Shown piece by piece: positions 27,659 through 35,621 of a stretch of DNA of 64,000 nt. Under the pieces are notes generated by a model. That model had not been told where the DNA came from. It saw only the letters and a list, made by a program, of their open reading frames with translations, and ran no database searches. Origin of the DNA: Nitrospinaceae bacterium UBA7883 (lineage in GTDB: Bacteria; Nitrospinota_A; UBA7883); NCBI GenBank assembly GCA_002500605.1, contig DLRR01000021.1:197559-261558 (forward strand). Reading direction: 5' to 3'. How positions within the stretch are numbered: position 1 is the first letter of the stretch; each line of letters opens with the position of its first letter. Both the position numbers and the translations under genes were made by a program.

Positions 27659-28744
27659 TCACTCTTTAAGTTTAAACAAAAAATAGGCATTCTTGTAACC
27701 AATCTGAGACTTCAGTTGCGATGGCAATTGCCCGAGTATTCCTAAAGTTGAATGGATACTTCCTGCACTGGGATGATCGTTGGCCGGTTTGACAATTTCA
27801 TCACTACCGAGGATGAAACGGTCAGGAAACTCCTGGAACATTGACAGCCACTCACTTTTTAAACGTCCGTTCGTATCCAAAGGAAAAGTTGCTATTGAAA
27901 CTCTTCTTTTTTTCATTCCGCTGGCTATCCGAACACTAAAATATAAATTTGGGTTTTCTATTAGAAGCTTTCGTGTCAATGCAACTGTCCGCTGCCCTGT
28001 GTTATCCCAGCCCAAATGAACCCATATAATTTTTGCCCTTCGGTTATGGGCTAGAAACCGGCTGAATGCGTCTATATTCGGTTTCAATGTTTGAGGGTTG
28101 GGCGGAGATTTAAAACGTCTTGGCATTGCCATTTCTTCTGCGATCGCCTCCATGTGAATATCAATAGGCAGGTCATATTTGGCGGCTAAGTCAGCTAGCC
28201 TTAAAAACAGAGGGTGGTCTGGCGGTGCAGACTCATAAGGATGCTCCTTAGTCATGGAAAAATGTTCGGCTGTCATTTCACCAAAACCTACCACGCCTTT
28301 TTGCACAAGTTCCAATACCCTGGCATCAAATTTTTTTTCCATTGCTGTTGTGACACGCCCTTTCTTGACAGCCTGCTGGATCAATATGTTCAGACTCCCT
28401 CCTCCCCCCAAAACGGCGAACCGACCCGGGTACTTCTTTGCTGTAGGGAAAAGGTCTTCTGCTTTCAGTAGCATCCTCTGGTTCACGGTCTGGGGCATGG
28501 GCATCAAAAGGCTGAGTTTCACACCGGAACGATCCATAGTTTCTAGGGAGTTTCGTTCCTGTTGTGCAAAATCAAACTGCCCCATTGACCATTTTCCCAC
28601 CATATGATTATGCGTGTCTATATAAACCACTCTAGTTGATTCCAATGCTTGGGAAAAGGGTGGAAGGGCTATAACTATTAGGGAAAAAACTACTGATATG
28701 AACATGGAAATGTTAGCCTTGCAACAGATAACGTGGGTTGGCAT
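27659..28744 (-). CDS. Exported amidohydrolase-family protein
   Basis: A 361-residue protein with an N-terminal hydrophobic export signal (about residues 12-32) followed by an amidohydrolase-2 type TIM barrel. Likely metal ligands: DTHNH (about 43-47), DIHME (about 195), VHLGWD (about 244) and GSDE near residue 315. The substrate cannot be predicted. It stands alone upstream of the cobC riboswitch and may have nothing to do with cobalamin. Alternative view: a TatD-like or 2-pyrone-dicarboxylate-lactonase-like hydrolase. Confidence 0.82.
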   Translation of the reverse strand: MPTHVICCKANISMFISVVFSLIVIALPPFSQALESTRVVYIDTHNHMVGKWSMGQFDFAQQERNSLETMDRSGVKLSLLMPMPQTVNQRMLLKAEDLFPTAKKYPGRFAVLGGGGSLNILIQQAVKKGRVTTAMEKKFDARVLELVQKGVVGFGEMTAEHFSMTKEHPYESAPPDHPLFLRLADLAAKYDLPIDIHMEAIAEEMAMPRRFKSPPNPQTLKPNIDAFSRFLAHNRRAKIIWVHLGWDNTGQRTVALTRKLLIENPNLYFSVRIASGMKKRRVSIATFPLDTNGRLKSEWLSMFQEFPDRFILGSDEIVKPANDHPSAGSIHSTLGILGQLPSQLKSQIGYKNAYFLFKLKE

Positions 28745-28894
28745 TTGTGTGCTTACCCCCTAAATACTTAACACGTTACGCATTCAAACATGTTGTGTTG
28801 AAAATAGATACACTAAACAGTAATTAGTATGCCAGATCGAGGGAACACGGGAATCATTAATTTTATATATTATTCCTACCCCCATACTAGGTAG

Positions 28895-28916
28895 AAAAGT
28901 ACCCAGGGTACTTTTT
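28895..28916. repeat. Palindromic hairpin (AAAAGTAC arms)
   Basis: Arms AAAAGTAC and GTACTTTT around CCAGG, followed by T on the + strand and preceded by A. It could be a bidirectional terminator between the Sel1 operon (reading left from 29080) and the amidohydrolase upstream region. Confidence 0.5.
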
Positions 28917-28987
28917 CGCTAGGTGTCGGGGTTAGTATGGATTAAAGAGTGCTCGGTTGAACCGTCAGAACTACCTTTATAGTCAAT

Positions 28988-29032
28988 TGCCAGTCAATTG
29001 ACTGGCAGTGAAAAGTTCAGCACTGAACTTTT
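28988..29032 (-). terminator. Two adjacent perfect palindromes after the Sel1 operon
   Basis: A 20-base perfect palindrome (28988-29007, arms TGCCAGTCAA/TTGACTGGCA) is followed after three bases by a second one (29011-29032, arms AAAAGTTCAG/CTGAACTTTT with a two-base centre). They lie 48 bases past the stop of the Sel1 gene at 29080 and probably end the leftward transcript. The rest of 28745-29079 holds no gene that I can support. Confidence 0.5.
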
Positions 29033-29079
29033 AGGCAAGTCAACCATTAACAAGAAAGGAATGGAAAATGAAACCACAT

Positions 29080-29562
29080 TTAATCGCAGTTCTTAAAATT
29101 TGATTTCACACAGTTTTCAGCCCGTTTCTTTGCCATTTTTATCTCTGTCTCAGTCATTTCTTTAGCAATAAGATTCTTTTCTGTCTCTGCAAGTCTATGA
29201 CCACTCGCACTTGCAATGACATACCACATGTAGGCGGTCACCCTGTCCCGCGGCACTCCCAGGCCTATGGCATAAATGAAGGCAAGGTTGTCTTGCGCAA
29301 TCATACTTCCCTGCTTTGCTGCCCTGGTAAACCACTTAACGGACTCCTTGTGGTCCTTTGTTACGCCCTTACCTTTTCGGTACATTACACCAAGGTTAAT
29401 CTGTGCACCAACATTCCCCTGCTCGGCTGCCATATGGTACCACTTTGCAGACTCTTTGTAGTCTTGTGCTACGTTTTCACCTTTCCGATAAATCTTGCCA
29501 AGGTTATACTGTGCATCAACATCCCCCTGCTCAGCTTTTTGTTTGATTTCCTGGAAATCCAT
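29080..29562 (-). CDS. Sel1-repeat protein (paralog 2), no signal peptide
   Basis: A 160-residue protein, three Sel1-like repeats (AQYNLGKIYRKGENV, AQINLGVMYRKGKGV, AQDNLAFIYAIGLGV) then a helical cap and tail RAENCVKSNFKNCD. Unlike the paralogs at 10.5 kb and 30.7 kb it starts directly with the repeat helix (MDFQEIKQKAEQGDVD) and has no export signal, so it should be cytoplasmic unless the start is misplaced. It is the last gene of a three-gene group with the methyltransferase and the lipoprotein paralog. Confidence 0.85.
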   Translation of the reverse strand: MDFQEIKQKAEQGDVDAQYNLGKIYRKGENVAQDYKESAKWYHMAAEQGNVGAQINLGVMYRKGKGVTKDHKESVKWFTRAAKQGSMIAQDNLAFIYAIGLGVPRDRVTAYMWYVIASASGHRLAETEKNLIAKEMTETEIKMAKKRAENCVKSNFKNCD

Positions 29563-29569
29563 TTAACCT

Positions 29570-30679
29570 CTACTTTCGCAACATTAAACAGACAGAAGTA
29601 TAAATGACACCATTGATATCAAGAACAAAATGAGGGGTTAAGGTACTCTCTTTTGGCATAACAGACGGATGCTCCAGGGCGTATCTCGGAACTTCAAAAA
29701 CCGGTGTCTGAACCAGTTTTAGTCCAGATGGGGCTATTACATATTTAATTAGCTGATCCAAAGAAAAAAATTCTTCGTGCTCTTTATCGTTAATGATTAG
29801 CTCAGTTACAACGGCAGCTACCCCGCCTGGTTTCAAAACTCGCCCTATTTCAGCCATTGATTTAGCAGACTGGCTGTGTCCTCCAAAATGTTCTATAGAC
29901 GATATAGTAAAAACAATATCGAATGAATTGTCTTCAAAGTTAAGATCCCTTCCATCCATTCGTTTGAATTCTAATCTCTCTTTACGATAAGGGAAAGGCG
30001 CATATTTACCAGGGTCATTTATAACCGAGGAATCACCTTCACTACCGCCATGATTGGCCCAGTCGCTATCGTCTTTGTATAGATCAATGGCCACAACGTG
30101 GCCGGTTCTGTTAGCTAACCAGTAGGATACTGGCTCATGCCCAGCACCCACACCGAGGCATCTTGCACCTTCATTGATAACACCAAGTTTCCCCAGTGCA
30201 AAACAGACATGCACCCACTCGTAGCCTTTTCGATGCATCATTCTCAAATCTTCAGGAATGACTTTGAGACTCTTCAAGATCTCAAACCATTCCTCATCAA
30301 GCCATAGTCTGGGATCAGCCAACCCGCATAACAACGGTCCATCAAATGGAGGATCCTCCGTATAGGGCAAAACCCCTTTTACATCAAAAAGCTTAACAAA
30401 GTCTTTCAGTAGAAGATTGTAATCGTATTTTATTCTTTTGTTTGTCAGATTGTTGCGATATTCATCCGATTCAATGATTTCTTGTACTATATCTATCCTT
30501 GTTTTGTCCCCACGTTCAAAAGCCCGAAGATAATTCTCTTTCCCTTCAGGATCGGAAGGGCGTCCTAATAAAACACGATACATAGCTTCAATAAAACCAC
30601 TATCACCCAAGAGAATGAGTACATCCTTTTTTAACAGCAGCTTCAGCCCCTTTAAAAAACACTTAACTCGGTGCTTCAT
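29570..30679 (-). CDS. DUF4214-like and SAM-methyltransferase protein
   Basis: A 369-residue protein. The N-terminal part (about residues 26-78, MYRVLLGRPSDPEG and ESDEYRN) resembles DUF4214, a domain often found in glycan-modifying and surface proteins. The C-terminal half is a class I methyltransferase: LGVGAGHEP (SAM loop, about residue 177), acidic AIDLY, and NSFDIVFTISSIEHF then VLKPGG. The substrate is probably a saccharide or lipid-linked glycan by analogy; this is inference. The ATG follows the stop of the Sel1 lipoprotein gene with no gap (TGAATG), so the two are translationally linked. Confidence 0.8.
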   Translation of the reverse strand: MKHRVKCFLKGLKLLLKKDVLILLGDSGFIEAMYRVLLGRPSDPEGKENYLRAFERGDKTRIDIVQEIIESDEYRNNLTNKRIKYDYNLLLKDFVKLFDVKGVLPYTEDPPFDGPLLCGLADPRLWLDEEWFEILKSLKVIPEDLRMMHRKGYEWVHVCFALGKLGVINEGARCLGVGAGHEPVSYWLANRTGHVVAIDLYKDDSDWANHGGSEGDSSVINDPGKYAPFPYRKERLEFKRMDGRDLNFEDNSFDIVFTISSIEHFGGHSQSAKSMAEIGRVLKPGGVAAVVTELIINDKEHEEFFSLDQLIKYVIAPSGLKLVQTPVFEVPRYALEHPSVMPKESTLTPHFVLDINGVIYTSVCLMLRK

Positions 30680-31315
30680 TCAATCACAGTTCGTGTAGTC
30701 TGAAAGTATGCAATTTCTAGCCCGTTCCTTTGACTTTTCTATCTCTTCTGCGATCATGTTCTTTGCAATAAGGCCCCGTCTACTCCTCGCTTCCTTCAGG
30801 CCATTAACCCCTGCAACAAGAAGCCACATGTTGGCGGTAATTTTATCCTGGAGTACACCCTCACCTTTGTCGTACATCTCACCAAGGTTGTACGCAGCCC
30901 ATGCAACCTCCTGCAAAGCCGCCTTACGATACCATTCAGCGGCTTTTTTGTAGTCCTGTTCAAAAGCTTCACCCTTATAGTACATCACCCCAAGGCTGTA
31001 CTGTGCTTTTGCATGCCCCCTCTTCGCTGCCAAGCTATACCATCTTGCCGCTTTTCTGTAATTCTGCACAACGCCCTCGCCTTTGTAGTACATTTCTCCA
31101 AGGCTATACTTTGCCTCTACATCCCCAAACTTGGACTGCCGTTTTACTTCCTTGAACTCTTCACTGGTCTTGTTGTAAGAATTTCCACCGGATGCACAGC
31201 CACATAGAATGGCCGAAACCAAAAAAACCACTGATATAGATAAACGAACATGTATTTTGGAGGAAATAGAATAAGCCGACATGTGTGTACTAACCCTATT
31301 AATATTTAATTCCAT
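30680..31315 (-). CDS. Sel1-repeat lipoprotein (paralog 3)
   Basis: A 211-residue protein. The N-terminus has a basic/hydrophobic signal (LSISVVFLVSAILCGC) ending in a lipobox-like LCGC, giving a predicted lipid-modified cysteine near residue 40. Three Sel1-like repeats follow (AKYSLGEMYYKGEGV, AQYSLGVMYYKGEAF, AAYNLGEMYDKGEGV) and the tail RARNCILSDYTNCD, matching the C-x6-CD ending of two other paralogs. An internal ATG (MSAYSISSK) is an alternative start. It is first in the group with the methyltransferase and a cytoplasmic paralog. Confidence 0.87.
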   Translation of the reverse strand: MELNINRVSTHMSAYSISSKIHVRLSISVVFLVSAILCGCASGGNSYNKTSEEFKEVKRQSKFGDVEAKYSLGEMYYKGEGVVQNYRKAARWYSLAAKRGHAKAQYSLGVMYYKGEAFEQDYKKAAEWYRKAALQEVAWAAYNLGEMYDKGEGVLQDKITANMWLLVAGVNGLKEARSRRGLIAKNMIAEEIEKSKERARNCILSDYTNCD

Positions 31316-31464
31316 TCTACGCTTAGTGACTTTCAGTTAGAACAACTGTTTCCATTGATAAAAATCAAAACTAGTATCTCCCTATGATGGCCTGCCACAC
31401 GCAATACGAAAGTCGGGTTGAGATACTGTATATAGAATAACGTAGAAAAGGAGATGTTAATAAT

Positions 31465-31490
31465 AAGATTTTCCCGTAGGGGAAAATCTT
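31465..31490. repeat. Perfect 11-bp stem hairpin
   Basis: AAGATTTTCCC (31465-31475) pairs with GGGAAAATCTT (31480-31490) around GTAG. It lies in the 313-base region between the divergent Sel1 lipoprotein and DUF1326 genes. No T-run follows on either strand, so it may act in an RNA leader or as a protein site rather than a terminator. The rest of 31316-31628 shows no gene. Confidence 0.55.
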
Positions 31491-31628
31491 AAAAAGGAAA
31501 GGAAAAAAACAAGTAAAAATTTAATTCTGTAAAATGAATGCCAAATTTTAAACCGATCAGGACTGTAAAAGGGTAAACTTAACTTGGAATGAAGTACATT
31601 AGTTCCATAATTAAATGGACGCGGAACC

Positions 31629-32237
31629 ATGGTGGAAAATAACTGGTTTGCAAAGGGAACGTATTACGAGGCGTGCAACTGTGAGGCTATTTGTCCATGC
31701 CGTAAAGTGGATGGTATCGCAAAAGGCAGGGCTACCTATGAGACCTGCAACTATGCCCTTTCATGGGAGATTACCGAGGGCTGTTACAACGATGTAGTTC
31801 TTGATGGCCTTAGGGTGGTCATGGTGGGAATTTGGCATGATGGAACTGGAAATGAGCCTTGGGATATAATTGCCTACTTGGATGATAGAGCCAATGAAAA
31901 CCAGCATCATGCTTTGGAACAGATATTCCTGGGCAAGGCAGGGGGCAACATTTTATTCGCTCGTGGAGTGGCACAGTTTCGCGATGTACGCAGCGCCCAT
32001 ATAGAGTTGGACCATTCGACTGACAACATGTGGATAAAAGTTGGCGACGTTATTAAAGCGCATGTGGATCGAATGGCAGAGTACAAGGGTGATGTGACAT
32101 GCGGTCTGCCGGGTCATGAGAATATTGGGCAGGAATCCATATCCACTCTTAATGTTAACGTGGACGAATTTCAATGGGATTTTGTGGAAAGATGCGGGTT
32201 TACAGCAAAATTCGATTACGCCTCAAATCAAAACTAG
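31629..32237 (+). CDS. DUF1326-family protein
   Basis: A 202-residue soluble protein of the DUF1326 family, recognised from YYEACNCEAICPC near the N-terminus, HALEQIFLGKAGG in the middle and the C-terminal WDFVERCGFTAKFDY. The cysteine cluster C-x-C-x4-CPC suggests metal or redox chemistry, but the function is unknown. DUF1326 genes are commonly neighbours of DUF2182 membrane proteins, as here (convergent, 17-base gap). Confidence 0.88.
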   Translation: MVENNWFAKGTYYEACNCEAICPCRKVDGIAKGRATYETCNYALSWEITEGCYNDVVLDGLRVVMVGIWHDGTGNEPWDIIAYLDDRANENQHHALEQIFLGKAGGNILFARGVAQFRDVRSAHIELDHSTDNMWIKVGDVIKAHVDRMAEYKGDVTCGLPGHENIGQESISTLNVNVDEFQWDFVERCGFTAKFDYASNQN

Positions 32238-32254
32238 ACCATTTAGATGGCTGA

Positions 32255-32998
32255 CTAACCAAGTATCACCCAAAGTCCCGCAAAGAAAAGTAAAAACGCG
32301 GATAAATAAGCTATCTTATCTCCTGTAGATGTGATCTTTTCTACCAGTACAAAAATGGAAATCGCTACCACCCATAGCAGGTTCATCATGCCAGTGAAAA
32401 ACAATACCGCCATTAAGGCCCAGCAGCACCCCACGCAATACATGCCGTGCATGAAACCCATTGTAAAGGATCCCTTTGCCCCATCACGCCAATTGGTGAT
32501 GAAATATCCCATGGGAGAACGACAATGCTTCAGGCATGCGTCCTTTATGGGCGACACTTGATAGACAGATGCGGCTATTAAAATAGCCCCACCTATGTAT
32601 TTGTCGGTGATGGCCATCATAGGTGAAAGATATGAGACAGAATGCAACCACCATTGCGCTGCCGTGGCCGCAAGGCTGAACAACATCCAGGTCAAAAGGT
32701 ACGAACTTGTAAAAAGTGTAGTCAGCCACAATGGGTTTTCAGTCTGGGATTTACCAGTGACTATTTTTTCATAGATTAATATGGCTGGTGAGGCAGATGG
32801 CAGCATCATCGCAATCATCATTATGGCCCACATGATAAATACCATCGTGGCATAGAAAAGTGTCCAGGGTTTTGACTGTGGAATAATCAGGAGTGACGAC
32901 GATACGTCCATTATTAACGCCATCCAGAAAATATATGCCCAGCCGAATAGGGTGAGGACAGCAATCCCGGCAATTACTCCCGGCTTAGTGTGTATCAC
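32255..32998 (-). CDS. DUF2182-family membrane protein
   Basis: A 247-residue integral membrane protein with about six hydrophobic segments. The conserved GSFTMGFMHGMYCVGCCWALM near residue 178 and the M-rich helices (MWAIMMIAMMLPSASP) are typical of DUF2182, described as predicted metal-binding membrane proteins. Histidine, cysteine and methionine residues in the helices would suit copper or another soft metal; this is inference. It converges on the DUF1326 gene. Confidence 0.88.
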   Translation of the reverse strand: MIHTKPGVIAGIAVLTLFGWAYIFWMALIMDVSSSLLIIPQSKPWTLFYATMVFIMWAIMMIAMMLPSASPAILIYEKIVTGKSQTENPLWLTTLFTSSYLLTWMLFSLAATAAQWWLHSVSYLSPMMAITDKYIGGAILIAASVYQVSPIKDACLKHCRSPMGYFITNWRDGAKGSFTMGFMHGMYCVGCCWALMAVLFFTGMMNLLWVVAISIFVLVEKITSTGDKIAYLSAFLLFFAGLWVILG

Positions 32999-33209
32999 CG
33001 GTTAAACATGCCTGATCCCCGCATTCAAATGCTCCTGTATAGCGGCCCTCTTTAAATTTGAATGAGACATCATAAGTCCAGACTAAAACTTCTAACAGTA
33101 ATAAACTACATTCTACACTCGGTCTTGCTGCTCAGCGAACAGTTAAATCAAACGGTCTGGATCGTTACAAATGGAGGGGCAGGGTATGTTGGTGATAATT
33201 AAAGAATGC

Positions 33210-33827
33210 CTAATTGGGACTATCAGTCCCCTTTGCTTTTTGCATTTTTTCCCTGGTTTCATTCCATACAAACTTGGCTCGTTCTTTTGCCCTCTCTATA
33301 TCCGCGGCAGGCATACCGATTGAAATAATGTCCCTTCTTTGCATCGCTTCTCTGACACCATTTGCAGTTGCAATGTTGTACCACATAAGGGCCGTTATTT
33401 TGTCCTGCCGCACACCTTTACCATCCTCGTTCATCACGCCAAGGTTGAACTGGGCATCAGCCAGCCCCTGCAAGGAAGCCTTGCGGTACCACTTAAGGGC
33501 TTCCTTGAAATCCTGTTCTACGCCATCGCCGAGGTCATACATCACACCAAGATTAGACTGCGCCTTGGCAAACCCTTGCTTGGCCGCTCTGCGATACCAT
33601 TTAACAGCTTTTTGATGACTTTGTTCAACACCCTCACCTTTGGCGTACATAACACCAAGATTGTACTGTGCAGGTGCGTCCCCCTGCTTGGCTGCCTTAC
33701 GGTACCATTCGGCGGCCTTTTCTAAATCCTGTGACACCTTTTTGCCAAAGTGGTACATCCAACCAAGATCGTTTTGCGCTGTTGCTTCGCCTGCCTCAGC
33801 CTCTTTTTTTATTTTCTCAAAATCCAT
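33210..33827 (-). CDS. Sel1-repeat protein (paralog 4)
   Basis: A 205-residue protein with four Sel1-like repeats (AQNDLGWMYHFGKKV, AQYNLGVMYAKGEGV, AQSNLGVMYDLGDGV, AQFNLGVMNEDGKGV) and the same capping helix as the others (DKITALMWYNIATANG). It starts directly with the repeat helix and has no signal peptide. The C-terminus differs from the three paralogs: the C-x6-CD tail is replaced by a charged, lysine-rich end. It is probably monocistronic. Confidence 0.86.
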   Translation of the reverse strand: MDFEKIKKEAEAGEATAQNDLGWMYHFGKKVSQDLEKAAEWYRKAAKQGDAPAQYNLGVMYAKGEGVEQSHQKAVKWYRRAAKQGFAKAQSNLGVMYDLGDGVEQDFKEALKWYRKASLQGLADAQFNLGVMNEDGKGVRQDKITALMWYNIATANGVREAMQRRDIISIGMPAADIERAKERAKFVWNETREKMQKAKGTDSPN

Positions 33828-34163
33828 TTAACACCTTTTTCCATGGCTCCCTGTTGTAAGGAAAAGAATGCAGGCACAGGTACATTACAGTTCACCTTTA
33901 AGACAGCATCATGAGCCGGTATTGATTTAACTCCCAGTATTTAATCATATTCTGCATGTTAAGAATACATTTTCTCGTTAAATTAAATTCATAGTTTCTC
34001 CATTTAACCTGCATTATTTGTTTAGAAAGATTTTGTTTAATATAACTGTAGATTGTTTTTGCCTCCGGGGATGGCGAGGAGAGTATTTCCCTTAATTAAG
34101 TTTTTTAGATGCTGTTAAAGTTCGTTCTCTAGTTCTACTTTACTCCCGCCATCCCGCAATATA
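33828..34163. other. AT-rich intergenic region with an inverted repeat
   Basis: I see no gene in these 336 bases. Near the right end GGGATGGCG (34068-34076) and CGCCATCCC (34147-34155) form an inverted repeat whose arms extend imperfectly (towards AGGAGAGTA and TACTC), enclosing about 70 AT-rich bases, immediately downstream of bluB. Confidence 0.4.
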
Positions 34164-34856
34164 TTAACCGGCTGCGGGTTTTTTACCCCATTCCTCAGAA
34201 TGAATTGTTTCGTCCAACTCTCTTTTTGGTAACCAGCCAATTTTTTGGAGCAGGGGAGTATCATCAAAATCCTCCGTATATCCTACACATAGATATGCCA
34301 CGGGAATAATATGCGCCGGTATGTGAAAAATATGACGGAGGAACTCGTTTTTTAAAATGCTCACCCAGCCGACCCCAATTCCTTCTGCTCTGGCAGCGAG
34401 CCAAAGGTTCTGTACAGCACAAACAGCACTGAATACATCGGTTTCGCGGATTGTGTTACGTCCGATTACAGACGGCCCAAATCGGGAGGGATCACAGGTC
34501 ACAAGAATATTTACAGGGGCGTCGAGTATTCCCTCGAGTTTTAGAGAACTGTAACTCTCCTTTCTTTTACCTTCAAAACCATCTGCAGCATGTCGTCTCT
34601 CAGAATCGACATGAGCATGGAGTTTATTGCGAGTATCAAAATCCTTAACAATAATGAAGTCCCATGGCTGCATAAAACCAACGGATGGTGCCATGTTGGC
34701 AGCCTCGAGTATCCTTCCCAGCTTTTCATCAGGTATGGGATTTGGCAAAAAACTCCTGATATCCCTGCGGAGGGCTATTGCTTCGTATACACCTTGCCTC
34801 TTTTCATTGCTGAAGGAATAATCCGGCGCTTGATTTTCTTTAAAACTTTGGCTCAT
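34164..34856 (-). CDS. bluB: 5,6-dimethylbenzimidazole synthase
   Basis: Oxygen-dependent fragmentation of FMNH2 to 5,6-dimethylbenzimidazole, the lower ligand of cobalamin activated by CobT. The nitroreductase-like fold is seen in ALRRDIRSFLPNPIPDE, ANMAPSVGFMQPWDFI and AARAEGIGVGWVSIL, all typical of BluB rather than general nitroreductases. At 230 residues it is normal. GGAG lies 7 bases before the ATG. A cobalamin riboswitch lies upstream. BluB needs oxygen, which implies at least occasional microaerobic growth despite the anaerobic corrin pathway. Confidence 0.94.
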   Translation of the reverse strand: MSQSFKENQAPDYSFSNEKRQGVYEAIALRRDIRSFLPNPIPDEKLGRILEAANMAPSVGFMQPWDFIIVKDFDTRNKLHAHVDSERRHAADGFEGKRKESYSSLKLEGILDAPVNILVTCDPSRFGPSVIGRNTIRETDVFSAVCAVQNLWLAARAEGIGVGWVSILKNEFLRHIFHIPAHIIPVAYLCVGYTEDFDDTPLLQKIGWLPKRELDETIHSEEWGKKPAAG

Positions 34857-35027
34857 CTTCTCTCTCCAGTTTGTTGTTTCCCTGGCATGGTGGTGAGAAG
34901 CAGAAAACCACTTACGTGAGTGAACCTGCGCTTATCTGACCTCAATCCATCCTTGCCGGAAAGAATTTGTCAAAATGGGATGGATCCTCGCCACCCCAAA
35001 TGTTTTCAAGCGCCGGTTCCAAATGGC

Positions 35028-35205
35028 ATCCTGCTGGCATGTATTCTGACTCCCGTATCAACCCGGCAAATGCGCCTTCCCTGAACTTTAAAAATCCAAG
35101 TGGCTATTGCACTGCCAGTCCACGGTCACAGCGGCGGGTCCGTGATGGAATTTCACCATCTTCCTTTTCAGCTTCTTAAAGCTACCCGCAGGCCTCGAAA
35201 ACTGG
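35028..35205 (-). promoter_or_regulatory. Cobalamin riboswitch (divergent) upstream of bluB
   Basis: The - strand carries a B12-box-like core (CGGACCCGCCGCTGTGACC, about 35125-35143) and a 3' segment GAGTCAGAATACATGCC. The sequence differs clearly from the three other riboswitches of the window, which are near-copies of one another. The expected architecture and the position about 170 bases before bluB support the call. Confidence 0.85.
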
Positions 35206-35215
35206 ATGAGTGCGC

Positions 35216-35244
35216 ATCTTAGCCTTAGCAAACCACAATAACAA
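35216..35244 (-). promoter_or_regulatory. Promoter of the bluB riboswitch
   Basis: On the - strand TTGTTA (35239-35244), a 17-base spacer, then TAAGAT (35216-35221), immediately upstream of the aptamer. Confidence 0.45.
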
Positions 35245-35384
35245 GCTAAGATTGTTTGTCCGTCCAGTTAATAAATATTTATGATTCCGGTAGACAGTTG
35301 GAAAAGATTGATGCGGAAAGACAAGGGTGATCAGTTTGTCTGTGAGGGGCAGGTTGGAAGAACTAAGGTGATGCTAAGGATGTG

Positions 35385-35621
35385 CTAGTCTTCTTTTTTA
35401 TTTCTAAAAAGATAAATCCCTGCAACAGAAGCAACAATTACTCCCAACATTACTTCCTGCCTGTGGTAGAGGGCGTCAGCACCTACCCATGCTCCATAAA
35501 CGTTCACCACTACAAGCATGGTGAATCCAGCAATAGCCGTCAGTATTATTACTAATAAAAATACTTTTTGTATGGTGTTGAGACTTCCATACTTTGAATC
35601 TTTTGACAGTTTGTAAGTCAT
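35385..35621 (-). CDS. Small two-span membrane protein
   Basis: A 78-residue protein (MTYKLSKDSKYG...) with hydrophobic segments at about residues 19-43 and 57-72 and a charged tail RNKKED; function unknown. A longer reading frame runs to 35873, but its extra N-terminal 84 residues overlap the YnfA gene out of frame and look like its shadow. The ATG at 35621 overlaps the YnfA stop (ATGA), a typical coupled start. The pair may form a membrane complex, but that is inference. Confidence 0.7.
   Translation of the reverse strand: MTYKLSKDSKYGSLNTIQKVFLLVIILTAIAGFTMLVVVNVYGAWVGADALYHRQEVMLGVIVASVAGIYLFRNKKED

Noticed and set aside
31465..31490. The hairpin as a rho-independent terminator
   Set aside because: No T-run follows on either strand, and no gene ends nearby on either side.
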